Shown: positions 37,155-48,300, counted from the stretch's first letter. The stretch: 64,000 bases of DNA from CAVPWP01 sp963709395 (GCA_963709395.1 CAVPWP010000008.1:525707-589706), one strand, 5' to 3'. Numbers and translations are program-made. Notes: generated from the letters alone by a model not told the origin.

Positions 37155-38627
37155 ATGGATCTTCTCGCCTCTCCGACAGTCTCCGAGACCCTCGGCACGA
37201 TCCGTGCGAGGTTCGGCGTCGATGCCACCCGAGACAGCGCGCTTGACCGGTTCTTCTGGCTGCACGCCGCGCGGTCGGCGGACGACCGGGGAGCGCTCTC
37301 GATCTGGCCGGCCCATGAACGGCCGCAAGCCGGGCCGCCGGGCGAGGCGGGATCCGATGGCGCGCCGGTCAGGCTTTGCAACATCGTACTGCAGGGCGGC
37401 GGCACGCTTGGACTTGCCCATGCCGGCTTCGTGGCCGGACTTGAAGCGGCCGGTATACGCTTCGTCGGTCTTGCGGGAACCTCGGCGGGTTCGATCATGG
37501 CCATGGGCATCGCCGCGATCCGAGGCGACGATCTGACCCGCAAGACCTATCGCGAGCTGGTCCGGATAACCGACGCCGTTCCGATGGACAGCTTCATCGA
37601 TGGGCCCCGCCCGGTGCGCGTATTGATCAAGCGGGCGCTGAAGGGGCACAGGGTCTACCTGCCGCAATTCTGGCCCGGCCTGATCGCGGTGCTGCGTCGC
37701 CTGCGCGACCGCCGGGGCCTGAACCACGGCACCGCCTTCGAGACCTGGTTCGAAAGCGTCATGACCGAACTGGGCTGGGCGCGGATCGACGACCTATATG
37801 CCGCGCTGGACAGGATCTGGCATGACCTTTCGGACCTGCGCGCGCTGCGTGCCGACGACGGGAACGGCGATCCCGTGCTCAGGGATCCGTCGCGCGTTGA
37901 TCCGTCGCTGGAGGCACGGCCGGGCGTGGTGTTGCTGCAGCTCATCTCCATGGCAATGCCGGTGGGCCTCAAGTTCAGGCTGCCGCAGGATCTTCACTAC
38001 CTCGCTGCCGAATACGAGCGTATCTCGCCCGCGCGGCTCGTGCGAACCTCGATGTCCATTCCGGCCTTCTTCGAACCCGTCGTGATGCGGACCAATCCCA
38101 AGACCTGGGCCGAAAGGGTGCGCAACGAGGTTTCGGACCTCGTGTCGCGACACGAGGCCCGGGGGTTCGGGGAACTGGAGGAGTTGATGTTCCTCGATGG
38201 CGGAATGATGTCCAACCTGCCGAGCGACAGCTTCCGCGACCTCATGCCGGACGTGCCGACGGTCGTGGTGCCCTTGGTTCATGGCGGTACGCCGAGAAAC
38301 ATCACGCGGCGCAACCGCCTTGCCGATCTGGGGCTCGACGCGGCGGCCTGCGCGACCGCTGTCCGCCTTCAGCGTGACCGCGAGACCTGGGCGCAGAACA
38401 CGGCCCTGCGCGCAGCCTTCGATAAGGCCGAAGACGCCGCGCCCGGCGTGCTCGCTCGGACCCGCCCAAGGCGGCGTTACCCGGTCGCGATCGCGCCCAT
38501 CGATACAGGTGACGCCAACTGGCTGAATTTCGTGATGTCGGCGCGGGAGAAGGCCGACCTTTTCGAGACCGGCCTGATCCGCGCGCACGACCTTCTTGAA
38601 CAGATCGAGACTGGAGCCACCCGATGA
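37155..38627 (+). CDS. Patatin-like phospholipase
   Basis: The 490-residue protein contains a complete patatin catalytic site: oxyanion loop LQGGGTLGLAHAGF (residues 79-92), nucleophile Ser110 in GTSAGS, and the dyad Asp348 in FLDGGMMSN. Patatins hydrolyse acyl chains of phospholipids. There is a 70-residue N-terminal extension and no signal peptide. ATG 37155 is 22 nt after protein C, and the stop overlaps the next start (ATGA, 38624-38627), binding the enzyme to the helical-protein operon. Activity on host, self or foreign membranes cannot be told from sequence. Confidence 0.85.
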   Translation: MDLLASPTVSETLGTIRARFGVDATRDSALDRFFWLHAARSADDRGALSIWPAHERPQAGPPGEAGSDGAPVRLCNIVLQGGGTLGLAHAGFVAGLEAAGIRFVGLAGTSAGSIMAMGIAAIRGDDLTRKTYRELVRITDAVPMDSFIDGPRPVRVLIKRALKGHRVYLPQFWPGLIAVLRRLRDRRGLNHGTAFETWFESVMTELGWARIDDLYAALDRIWHDLSDLRALRADDGNGDPVLRDPSRVDPSLEARPGVVLLQLISMAMPVGLKFRLPQDLHYLAAEYERISPARLVRTSMSIPAFFEPVVMRTNPKTWAERVRNEVSDLVSRHEARGFGELEELMFLDGGMMSNLPSDSFRDLMPDVPTVVVPLVHGGTPRNITRRNRLADLGLDAAACATAVRLQRDRETWAQNTALRAAFDKAEDAAPGVLARTRPRRRYPVAIAPIDTGDANWLNFVMSAREKADLFETGLIRAHDLLEQIETGATR

Positions 38628-41482
38628 CCCTGCCGATGTTCCACGATGCCTTTTCGGGCTTCGCCGATCTCGAGACCCCGCAGCCTTACGATACACCCGA
38701 GGGTGCCTCCGCGGCGGTCGGGCAGTTCGAGGAAGACCTCCTTTCAGGGCTCGGCGATCGCGATCTTCCCGCAAGGACGGCGCAGGCGCACCGTCTGGTC
38801 GACGATCTGGACGCGACCGTCCGGACATTCATTGCCGCGCTCATGCCGCCCGAGCGTGCCACCGAAAACAGCGACTACGCGGTGGAAGGCGCGCAGGGCG
38901 CGCGGCTGTCGCTGGACGAGCAGCTCGCGCGCCTCGGTAGCGACAGGTCCGTTCCTGCAGACGACGCTGCCCGTTTTCGTGTGATGAACACCACGCTCGA
39001 ACAGACCTTCCAGACGCTTCTCGATCACCTCAGTGCTGCGCGCATCGCCGAGGAGATGGACACGCCCACTTATGTCGAACGACTCCGCGGGGCGTTCAAA
39101 CGCGTGCGGGATGGATCGCGCGGGCAGGCGACGAGGCTCGAGCCGCATATCGCCCGTGCTCAGACGGTCGACATGCGTCTGTCGATCGTCGCGCGGATCG
39201 TCGATATCCTGCGCGCCAAGGTGCTCGCGCGGCTCGAGGACGGCCGGCAAGGCGACGCGGACGAGACCGCCGCCCTCGCGACCGCCCTCGAGCGGCTTGA
39301 GGGCTTTCTGTCCCGCGCCCGAGCCTTTGCGGAACATTACCGGACGTTCCTCGACCTCAGCCATGTCAGCCTCGTGCGTGTCCACCGCGACTTCGCCTCG
39401 CCAGCCAACATGGCCGGAGCCGAAGGGGAATCGATCCTCGTCTCGCGCGATATCGAACGTCATGCCTTCTTCCGTACGCTGCCGTTTGTCTGGGCGCTCT
39501 TCATCACGCTGCTCGTGAAGATCGTGTTGGCGCACAACACGGCTCAGCCGCTGCATGACCTCGCCATCCCGATCCTTGTTCTGTCCTTCGTCCTGACCTG
39601 GACCCTCTCGATCTACATCGGCGTCTGGGCGCGCGCGCACCGGATGCGGGCGGTACAGAGACATACAAGGCGCCAGCTCAGGAATGCCCTCATGGCCCAA
39701 AACGCGGATGCCGAACTGATCGAGTTTCCCCGCATCCTGCCCGGATCCACGCTTCCACGCTTCGAGCCCATCGCGCCCTTCGCCTATCGCGGCCACGCGC
39801 TGCGACACAAGCGCAGGGTGATGACACGCAACCTCGCTGCACTGGCGATCCCGGCAATCCTTGCCGCGCTTGTGTTCATCACCCGCAAGGAGGCCGACCA
39901 TGATTTCATCGCGCGCTTCGAGGGGGCCGAGCCCTGCGTTCTCGCCAGCGGTCGCCTCGTCTTTGCGACGCGAAACTCGTTCTTCGTGCTCCCGGACGCA
40001 GCCGCAGACAGACCGGTGGAACAGGCGCTTCGGCGAATCCTCCCCGAACTACTGGCCGATGTCGTGGCGCGCACAGATGTCATTGGCACCGACACGCGTG
40101 CAGACGCGCCGCCGATCGTGCAGGCCGCGGAGGGCGCGACGGAAGGGGTGCGCCTGCCGGATTGCACGGAGCCGTCCCGCCGGACACAGGGCGGGGGGTC
40201 AGTGACGGTCGATCTCGGCGATACCAGCCTTGAGGTTCTGGCGCAGGCGGTGGCGGGCGGTGTTACACCGTCGATCGTGCCCTTCGACCCGGTGATCGTC
40301 GATGCACGTACGACGATCGAGATGGAGTTGGCAAAGTCCGATCAGGGAGACATCGACGTCTCGGCGATCCTGTCCGCGCTGGCTGTCGTCCGCCAGCGGT
40401 TCGACAACGAGATCACGCTGGCCGAAGCGCTCGCCATCGTCGTCACCGGCGCTCCGACGACCATTTCGTCCGACTTTCGCCTCGAGCTTCCTGACGCGCT
40501 GTTGGCCTTTCTCGGAGGTGAGGACGGGCAGGGCGGTCTCGAGGGCGAGGTGCGGGGACTGCGGCTGACGCTCGCAAGCTTGAACGACCTCGCGGTCGAT
40601 GCCGTGGCAAGGCTGGAACTCGGGCAGGAGGCCGGGAACGCGGAGTTGGTGGCGATTCTCGATCAACACCTGACCTCGCTGATCGAGCGGCAGGACGACC
40701 TGCGCATCGCGTTGACCGTGGGCCTCGAGGCCGGCACCGGTGACACCTTCTTCGTGACGCCGGCGCTGCTCGGACCGTCCGGTACGAGCGAACGTCCGGC
40801 AGATGACGGCGTCAGCGCGACGATTTTCCAGACGACGTTCACGCTGCCGGGGGCGGAAGGGCGGGCCGAGATCGTAGACAACACGCTCGTCTTGCCCTTC
40901 TTCCCGACCCCGGTGAGAAGCGGCGATTCCAGTCTTGAGACGCCGCAAGGCGCATTCGACTGGGGCGCGGATGCCCGGCGTCTGAACGACCCTGTCGTCA
41001 CCGAGGAAGGCACCACATATTTCGGGCGCATCGCGCAGACGCTGGAAAGCTGCGTGGCGGGAAACGCGGTGGTCGAGGTGGACATGATCGGGCTGGCCAG
41101 CCCGTCCTGGGATGGACCTGCAGGCGATCGTGCGGCGGCGACGCTGAACTACCACCTGGCCGAAGGCCGCAGGGTCGGCGCATTGCGGCACCTCGCCGAC
41201 CTGATGAACGACGCGTCGGGCGCGCTCGTGCGCGTGCGGATCGCCGAAGGAACAGCCGTTTCGATGGCCGAACTGGTCGCGGCATCGGAGTCGGTCGCGC
41301 TCGATGCTTTCCTTGCGCGGTTCGGCCGCTTCGGCAGCCTCGACGCTTTCGAGACGCGCCGCGATACGCTGCTGGGGATCACGGGCCTCGATCCGGCGAC
41401 GGAAAGCCCGCTTGAGGAGCTCTTCGGCCGCTCGGTCGTGCTGCGCGTGGTGCGGGCCGAAGGAGGTCCCTGCGCGTTCTGA
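38624..41482 (+). CDS. 952-residue three-helix membrane protein of unknown family
   Basis: The first 280 residues are helical and charged. Hydrophobic helices follow at about 285-303, 311-335 and 402-420, then some 530 residues that would lie in the periplasm. A C-terminal stretch (VVEVDMIGLASPSWDG, then TLNYHLAEGRRVGALRHL) is loosely like OmpA-type peptidoglycan-binding domains (a strand, then a repeated Asn-x-x-Leu-x-x-x-Arg helix). I recognise no enzyme motif. It is the last gene of the operon and overlaps the patatin gene. It may anchor the patatin or the helical proteins to the envelope. Confidence 0.7.
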   Translation: MTLPMFHDAFSGFADLETPQPYDTPEGASAAVGQFEEDLLSGLGDRDLPARTAQAHRLVDDLDATVRTFIAALMPPERATENSDYAVEGAQGARLSLDEQLARLGSDRSVPADDAARFRVMNTTLEQTFQTLLDHLSAARIAEEMDTPTYVERLRGAFKRVRDGSRGQATRLEPHIARAQTVDMRLSIVARIVDILRAKVLARLEDGRQGDADETAALATALERLEGFLSRARAFAEHYRTFLDLSHVSLVRVHRDFASPANMAGAEGESILVSRDIERHAFFRTLPFVWALFITLLVKIVLAHNTAQPLHDLAIPILVLSFVLTWTLSIYIGVWARAHRMRAVQRHTRRQLRNALMAQNADAELIEFPRILPGSTLPRFEPIAPFAYRGHALRHKRRVMTRNLAALAIPAILAALVFITRKEADHDFIARFEGAEPCVLASGRLVFATRNSFFVLPDAAADRPVEQALRRILPELLADVVARTDVIGTDTRADAPPIVQAAEGATEGVRLPDCTEPSRRTQGGGSVTVDLGDTSLEVLAQAVAGGVTPSIVPFDPVIVDARTTIEMELAKSDQGDIDVSAILSALAVVRQRFDNEITLAEALAIVVTGAPTTISSDFRLELPDALLAFLGGEDGQGGLEGEVRGLRLTLASLNDLAVDAVARLELGQEAGNAELVAILDQHLTSLIERQDDLRIALTVGLEAGTGDTFFVTPALLGPSGTSERPADDGVSATIFQTTFTLPGAEGRAEIVDNTLVLPFFPTPVRSGDSSLETPQGAFDWGADARRLNDPVVTEEGTTYFGRIAQTLESCVAGNAVVEVDMIGLASPSWDGPAGDRAAATLNYHLAEGRRVGALRHLADLMNDASGALVRVRIAEGTAVSMAELVAASESVALDAFLARFGRFGSLDAFETRRDTLLGITGLDPATESPLEELFGRSVVLRVVRAEGGPCAF

Positions 41483-41498
41483 CATTGGCTTCGCCGCG

Positions 41499-42194
41499 TC
41501 ACACGCCGGCGATGTCCTTCAGCCGGTCCCGGTCAATCAGGACAAGTTGCCTACCACGCGTTTCGATGAGACCCGCAGCAGTCCAGACACGGATCTGGCG
41601 GCTCACGTTCTCGCGTGCGAGGCCGCAGAACTCGCCGAGATCCTGCTGCGAGAAGCGCTCGGTCAGGGTGACGGCGCCGTCGTCCGCTGCCTTGCCCCAA
41701 CCGTCGAACAGGCGCAGAAGCGCCCGCGCGAGCCGGACCTCGGCTTCGGGCATGGATTGCGTCACGAACATCTCGGTCGCGTTGCGCGCCTTCAGGCACA
41801 GCGCCACGATCACCGCGCGGGCAAGCTCGGGCCGGGCGGCGATGTAGTCGAGCAGGTTCTCGCGAGCAAGGAACCGGCCCTCGACCACGGTCGCCGCCAC
41901 CGCGTCGGCCGAGCGTCCCCCTCCGTCGAGCGCAGCTATGTCTCCCAGAAGTTGGCCGGGCGCCATGTAGGCCAGGACCGACTTGCGGCCCGAATACGAC
42001 ATCGTCGATACCTCCACGCGCCCGGCATCGATCAGGATGACGCCGGTGCCCGGGGCGCCGATGGAAAAGATCGTCTCGCCTGCGGCGAATCGCACGCGTC
42101 GCGCGGTCGAGAAAAGACCTGCCAGCGCGTCTTCGCTCCCCGCGGTGACCAGGATGCTGCGCAGATCGCCGTCTGCAGGAGGCGTGATGCCCAT
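41499..42194 (-). CDS. Crp/Fnr-family transcriptional regulator
   Basis: A 231-residue regulator: cyclic-nucleotide-binding-type beta roll (FAAGETIFSIGAPGTGVILI, then GQLLGDIAALDGG) and a C-terminal HTH with RFSQQDLGEFCGLARENVSR as recognition segment. There is no N-terminal Cys cluster for a 4Fe-4S centre, so it is not an oxygen-sensing Fnr. It follows the cyclase-AAA gene by 87 nt on the same strand and converges on the helical-protein operon with a 16-nt gap, suggesting local regulation. The effector is unknown. Confidence 0.85.
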   Translation of the reverse strand: MGITPPADGDLRSILVTAGSEDALAGLFSTARRVRFAAGETIFSIGAPGTGVILIDAGRVEVSTMSYSGRKSVLAYMAPGQLLGDIAALDGGGRSADAVAATVVEGRFLARENLLDYIAARPELARAVIVALCLKARNATEMFVTQSMPEAEVRLARALLRLFDGWGKAADDGAVTLTERFSQQDLGEFCGLARENVSRQIRVWTAAGLIETRGRQLVLIDRDRLKDIAGV

Positions 42195-42281
42195 GTCGAT
42201 GACCGGTCCGATATGACTGGCGCAGACCTAGCACAGCTTGTCCGATTAGCCGAGCCTGTCGCCGTTCGTCGGCCGAGCGGG

Positions 42282-45200
42282 TCACACCTGCGCCAGAGCG
42301 GCGCGCGCGCGCCGCGCCAGAATCCCCAAGCCTTCGCCTTCCGCAAGCTCGAGGCCCTCCTCCAGGAGCGCGCGGGCGGGTTGCGGCTTCTTCTGCGCCA
42401 TTCGGATCAGCCCGAGTCCGATCCGGTGACGTGCCGCGTGCGGATTCCGATCGGGCCGCCCGAGTGCGAAGGACGCCTCGATGGACCTTTCGGCAAGGCC
42501 GAGCGCCCGGGCGCGCAACCAAGCGAAGGTCGCCAGGTCGGCCACGCCCGGCCGCCTGCGCGCGATCCGCGGCCGGTCAGGCGGCGCCTCTGCAGTGGGG
42601 TCTATCAGTCCCGCCAGGGTCAGCAGGACTTCGCTGCGCGCTGCGTGGACCTGATTGAGGAGGTTGATGTTGCCATGCGGCCCGACATAGGCCTCGAGCG
42701 CCTTCAGCTTTCGCCAACCGCGCGCCAGCGCTCCGGTACGCAGGTCGGCGATAGCGTCGGTGTAGGCCATGGATCCCTTGATGTTGCGGTCGACCATGCG
42801 GGCGCTTTCTGCCTCCAGAGCCGCGATCTTGTCGCGCACCTCCTCCGGGTCCCCCATCAGCACCTTGCAATGGTATCTGAGCCCGAGGCTGACCCGCTCG
42901 TCCCCCGATCCCGGGACCACATGGTCGCTGGCGTCCTCGATGGTCGCGAAGGCCCGTTCGGGATCGCCCTCGATGGCATAGACCAGCGCACGGGCCCATT
43001 TCGCATAGCCCATAGCGCGACGGTCATTGTTTGTGACCGAATAGGCCTCGATCCTCTCGGCCTGCCTCAGCGCCTTGCGCCGGAACCCGGCCGAGCGATA
43101 GGCGGAAGACAGCAGGTACTGCGCGGTCATGGCCATGTGGCGGTCGCCGGTCCTCTCGGCCACCGGTGCGACTTCGGCGGCGAGGCTCTCGATGGCCTCG
43201 ATGTCGGCCCGCTTGTTCTCGTCGAAGATCCTCATCAACGCGACCCGCGCCCAGGCGGCGCCCCAGGCATCGCCGTGGCGTTCGGCCTCCTCCAGCGTCG
43301 TCTGTGCGAGCCGATGCGCCTCATCGTATTTCCAGGCATGGCTCAGCGCGAGCGTCCGCTGCATCCGCGATATGCCCAGCGCGGGGGTGTAACCCTTCGC
43401 CTCAAGCCGCGGCAGAACACGTTCCGAAAGGGTAATGCAACGTCCGAAATCGCCCATGTTGTCCATCGCACGTAGCCAGTGGACCGTCAGGTCGCTGTAG
43501 TCGCTGTCGGCCAGAAGGCCCGGCGTTCGGCTCTCCAGATCGAACGCCCGGTCGAGAAAGGCGTCGGTCTTGTGCAGCGCATAGGTGCCTAGGCTATGAC
43601 CTGCAGCGCGCACCAGATGCGCAGCCGCCCGCGCAGGATCGCTCGATTGCAGGAAATGATCGGCGATCAGACCGGAGCGGCTGTCATCGGTCCGGTTGGC
43701 CAATTCGAGCGTCTCGGCGACCCTCAGGTGGATCGCCTGCCGGCGGGCAGACAGCAGGCTGCCATGGACGGCATCGCGGATCAGCGCGTGTACGAAGCGC
43801 CAGCGTCCCGGCCCGTCCGGTTCGATGAGCCGTTGGCTGGCGGCGATGTCTTCCAGCGCCGCCGACCGCGCCAACACGGCCTCGAGTTCGGCTGTGTCGA
43901 AGCTGCGACCGATGGCAGCGGCATGGCGGATGGTTTCTTGCTGATCCGGATTCAGGCGGTCAACGCGAGCAAGCACCAGTTGCTCGAGCTGCCCGGTGAC
44001 AAACGGACCGGGATCGCCCTTCAGCTCCGCATGGTCGCCGACGATCCCCAGGTGGCAGTCCTCGAGTAGCGCACGCGAGACCTCCTCGGCCACCAGCGGG
44101 TTGCCCTCGGCCCGGTCGGTAACGAACGCCTCTACCCTCGGCGAGATGCTTTGGGCGATCGTGAGTTGCGCGATCCGGGCGATATCCTGATTGCCGAGCG
44201 GCGGGAGATCGACCACCAGAACGTTGTCGCGTACGAGCCAGTCCGCCGAAAACCCGTTGCGTGCCGTCAGCAGAAGGTGCGTGTCACTTTCCACAAGCCG
44301 CGCCAGCAGTGCGGACGAGGCGGGGTCGATCCAATGCAGGTCCTCAATCACGAAGAGGCCGGGCGTGGAGGCACCGATCCTTTGCAGCAAGGCGAGGTAG
44401 AGCGCCCGTATCCGCAGCGCATGGTCCCCCTGGTTCAGGCCGACATCGTCGGGCCTGTGGTCCTCGTGGTCGGCCTTCAGGTCAGCGTAGCGGTCCAACA
44501 GCCGGGACAGGACGTCTTCCGGGTCCGTGCCCTGGGGCGGACCGGCGGCCTGGCGCAGCATATCGGTAAAGGGCTGGTAGGCGATGGGCGCGGTCAGGGG
44601 CTGGCACTGACCCAGAAGTGCATGGCGAAACTGCGCCGCGATCACTTCATGAGCCAGCCGGGACTTGCCGATGCCCGCAGGGCCGCGCAACAGCACGACA
44701 TTCGGTCCGTCCTCGGCGCGCAGGCCGGTCAAGATGCGCTCGAACTCGGTCCTGCGTCCGACGAAATCTGTCATGCCGCGCCGCCGTGTCGCGTCGAACT
44801 TGGTCAGGGTCTCGACCAGGGCAAGCAGCTTGTGGACCTGCACCCGTTCCGAGAACCCCTTGAGCGCGACCTGCCCGATATCCAGCGTTTCGAGATGCCC
44901 CTCCGCGTCGCGCCGCACCGGCTCCGAGATCAGCGTCTCGTCCTGCATTGCCAGCTCCTGCAGGCGCGCCACGAGGTTGACGGCGGCGCCGACGACCTTG
45001 ATGCCCCCGTCACCTGTGAGGGCGACGAGGGTGTTTCCGGCGGCGATGCCGGTGCGGAAGCGGATCTGCGTGCCGAAATCGGCCTCAAGCCCCGGTAGAT
45101 CCCGCTCGAGCGCCGCATGGAAGGCGAGGGCGGCGCGGCAGGCGGCAAGCGAGGCGTTCTCGAGGGCCTGCGGTGCACCGAAGACCGCCAGGATGCCGTC

Positions 45201-45383
45201 GCCGGCGGTATCGACCACATGTCCGCCATGGTCCTCGATCGCTTTGCGGGCCTTGCCAAGAACCACGGTCAGCAGCGCATAGACCCGCTCGGCCCCGATG
45301 GCTTGCGAGATCTCGGTGAAGCCCAGCAGATCCGTGGACAGGACCGCCGTCCAGCGATTGTCCCCCTCAGGCGTCACAGTCAT
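42282..45383 (-). CDS. Class III nucleotide cyclase-AAA ATPase-TPR protein
   Basis: The 1033-residue protein has an N-terminal cyclase homology domain (about 10-185), a STAND/AAA_16 ATPase (Walker A LLRGPAGIGKSRLAHEV, Walker B FVIEDLHWIDP) and a long TPR-like C terminus. Metal aspartates Asp18 (STDLLGFT) and Asp62 (AGDGILAVFG) and the catalytic Asn136/Arg140 (VNLVAR) are present, but the purine-specifying Lys is Asp58 and the partner Asp is Ala133. It may make an unusual nucleotide or none. ATG 45383 overlaps the upstream gene by 17 nt; GTG 45398 is an alternative. Confidence 0.82.
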   Translation of the reverse strand: MTVTPEGDNRWTAVLSTDLLGFTEISQAIGAERVYALLTVVLGKARKAIEDHGGHVVDTAGDGILAVFGAPQALENASLAACRAALAFHAALERDLPGLEADFGTQIRFRTGIAAGNTLVALTGDGGIKVVGAAVNLVARLQELAMQDETLISEPVRRDAEGHLETLDIGQVALKGFSERVQVHKLLALVETLTKFDATRRRGMTDFVGRRTEFERILTGLRAEDGPNVVLLRGPAGIGKSRLAHEVIAAQFRHALLGQCQPLTAPIAYQPFTDMLRQAAGPPQGTDPEDVLSRLLDRYADLKADHEDHRPDDVGLNQGDHALRIRALYLALLQRIGASTPGLFVIEDLHWIDPASSALLARLVESDTHLLLTARNGFSADWLVRDNVLVVDLPPLGNQDIARIAQLTIAQSISPRVEAFVTDRAEGNPLVAEEVSRALLEDCHLGIVGDHAELKGDPGPFVTGQLEQLVLARVDRLNPDQQETIRHAAAIGRSFDTAELEAVLARSAALEDIAASQRLIEPDGPGRWRFVHALIRDAVHGSLLSARRQAIHLRVAETLELANRTDDSRSGLIADHFLQSSDPARAAAHLVRAAGHSLGTYALHKTDAFLDRAFDLESRTPGLLADSDYSDLTVHWLRAMDNMGDFGRCITLSERVLPRLEAKGYTPALGISRMQRTLALSHAWKYDEAHRLAQTTLEEAERHGDAWGAAWARVALMRIFDENKRADIEAIESLAAEVAPVAERTGDRHMAMTAQYLLSSAYRSAGFRRKALRQAERIEAYSVTNNDRRAMGYAKWARALVYAIEGDPERAFATIEDASDHVVPGSGDERVSLGLRYHCKVLMGDPEEVRDKIAALEAESARMVDRNIKGSMAYTDAIADLRTGALARGWRKLKALEAYVGPHGNINLLNQVHAARSEVLLTLAGLIDPTAEAPPDRPRIARRRPGVADLATFAWLRARALGLAERSIEASFALGRPDRNPHAARHRIGLGLIRMAQKKPQPARALLEEGLELAEGEGLGILARRARAALAQV

Positions 45384-48300
45384 GGAGGTGCGCCGCACAT
45401 TCGGGATCGTTCAGGATGGCCACCAGGTCGGGGAAGATGTCCTTCCCCGCTGCGCGGCCGATGAAGCAGTCCATGTGACCGTAGCCCGGGTAGACATGCC
45501 GGGTGTAGCGCCCCGGCGGGGCGAGGTTGACCTTCCTGAGCCAGTGAAGGCTGCGCAGCGTTGCTTCGGGCAGGATTTCCGCATTCTGCGCACCGGCGAT
45601 GAAATGCACGTGCATGGACAGGTTGCCGTGCCCCTCGTAGTAGCGCGTCTTGCCGTCGGGCGTGACGCTGCCGTCGGGATTGATCGATGCGCTCAGAAGA
45701 CGCCCGGAATCGAACATCAGCGCAAGATGCTGAAACGGGACCGGAGAGACCGGGCCGAACATCTCGCGGATGTAGGTGTGCGTCGCCTGGTTCAGGTTCT
45801 CGTGCCGGTAGGTGGGGCCGTAGACGAAGTTGATGCGGTGGCAGGTCGGGCTCTTGCAGGGCACGTTCGAGAAATGCGGCACCGACCACAGCAGCCCGTC
45901 TATGACGGAATTGACCGTGTCGGAATAGCTGTCGGTGGGGGCACGGACATCGACGATGGGCAGGCCGTTTCTGGCCAGCGCTGCGGTCTCCTCGTCAAGG
46001 CCCGTTACGTCGATGAGGGGCCACATCGTCTCGGGCAGCCCGGTTTCGATCAGGCGCCCGATGCCGGCATCGAACTGGGCGTTCTTGAACCAGTTGACGA
46101 TCCCGTGCGCGCCAAGCTGGGACGCAATGATGGAGCGTATCCGCGTCTCGCCGGCCAGAACCGCCATGAACAGCGACAGCGCACCCACGCAATGGGCGAG
46201 GACCTGAACCTTCTCCGCGCCCGTCCGGTCCAGAACCATGTCGATGGCGGCGGGCCAGTCCTTCTGCGCCACGTCGTCGAGCGTGAACGGCGTGCGGCTT
46301 CCATCGGCGTCGCCGCTGCCGCGATAATCGAACAGCCAGACATCGAACCCGTCATCGACCAGCATCTTCACGATGTTGGTCTCGACCGTGGGCAGGGCGA
46401 AGGCCGACGCCTTCACGCCGAAGCCGTTGGCGAGGATCACCGGACCCTTCAGGGGCCCGGGCGGGGGGCGGTCGCTGCAGTACCGGGTCAGCTTTAGGAA
46501 GACGCCCGGCTCGGGTTCGGGATAGTGGATTTCCGCCTCCGGCAATCCGGAAGGGGCCAGGAGATGCTCTTGCAGTTCGCGATATGGGAAGTTCGCACCG
46601 TAAGCATAGACCCCGCCATGGGTGCGGAAGACCAATCCGGCGGCTCGGGCCAGGAATAGCGTCTTGAAACCCTGCGCTACCCTGGTCGAAGGCTTGGGCG
46701 CTTCGGGGTCCGCGGTCTGGCCGTCCAGCACCGACAGAGCGGCCTTCGCGCAGAGAGCCCGGAACTCGAGGTCGCGGAACAGCGCGGGAAGCTTCGATAC
46801 GTCTGGCCTGCGGCGGGCGCAGCACCCTGGCGGATCCTTCCCAAGCACGGTTTCCTTGATCCGGTCCCACACCAGCTTTGGCGTTTTGTCCAGATCGGTG
46901 TAGCGCACCTCGAACCCATGGGCCTGCCGGATGGCGTTCTCAAGGCTGACCTGCATCCGTCCCCGTGCGACGATCGTCGTGCCCTTTAGGATATCGACGT
47001 CCAGATCACACAGGTCCCGCCACCAATGCGACCCCGGCCTGTGCTGCAGCGTCTTGCGGCCCCTGAACGTGTAGCTCCTGCCGTCCGCGTGCTCGAGCGG
47101 CCCGTCATACGTGACCATCCAGCGCTCCACCGCCTCCGCGTCGGGCGCGAGGAAGCGGAACGTGCCCCCGAGGCGGAACGTGCCACTCAGGAGGAACGTG
47201 CTGCCAAGCGCGCAGGTGAATGTGCCGTCCTCGATCCGGGCCTCGCCCACGGGGTCCTTCGCCAGGCTGAGGATGCTGTCGCAGGTCAGCGTCGCCTTCA
47301 TCTTGCAGGGCCAGGCATCGGCGCCGACGATGTCGTGCGGATCGAAGCCGGTTTCCGGATCGTTGACGCCGATATCGGTTATGAATCCTTCCATTTTCTC
47401 TGGAAAGACCGCCGGGGGTGAGAAATCGCCGAGGCTCTCTTCGAGGGTCGAAAGCAGCGCGCGCAGGTCGCCTTTCTTGACAGCGACTTCCAGAGGCTCG
47501 AGCACTTCCAGAAACTGCGTGACGATGGGGCCTGTGGTTTGGGTCAGCGCCTCGGGTGTGCCGAAGTACTTGATGAAGCGCCTGACCGAAGGGAGACTGC
47601 CCGCGCCGCCGGTCAGCCTGTCGGTATGACCGTCGGCGAAATCGAGCACCTGCCGCCAGAACCCCATGAGCAGCATTTGCGCCAGTTCGTAGGCCTTGCC
47701 GTCGATGGCTGACGAAATGGCGCGGAAGCCCGCGATGACATCGGCAAGGACGTTTGCGTAATCCGGGCCCGCGACATCGGCTTTGCCCGATGTGAGGGGC
47801 TCCGCCCTGTGGGCGGCCCAGCTCCGGTTCGCGACAAGCCGGTCGACCGCGCGTTCCGCAAGCGCCGTGATCGTAAGGTGCGGGTTTGCGCCGAGCGCGG
47901 TCGGGATCACGGCGCCGTCCATGACATAAAGCCCGTCATGCAGGCCACCCGCACCGTCGAAGACCTGGCAATCGGTGTTCACGACACCCGAGGCCGCGTC
48001 CGCCCCGAGGCCGCACCCGCCCAGGGGATGCACCACCATCGTGCGGTTCCCGAAGGCGGCGCTCGAGGTGAGAAACGGCATGTATTCGGCCTGGATCGCG
48101 TCGCAGGCGGTCTTCAGCACCTCTTCGGTATGCTGAAGGGCCGCGTCCTCGCCCGCCGCCGTCCAGTCTATGGCGATGCGCTTGTTCTCCAGAGACATGA
48201 CGCCCGCCGCCGCGTCATGGCTGAAGGTAAGAAAGGGCAGGGTGCGCGACACCGGCCCGTCGTAGACGGTATCGGCAAGGTTCAGAGGGTCGGCGGTGAT

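Noticed and set aside
37155..38627. Reading the patatin gene as a CBASS anti-phage effector
   Set aside because: No CD-NTase or other CBASS partner is encoded nearby; the only cyclase is class III and lies on the opposite strand with other partners.
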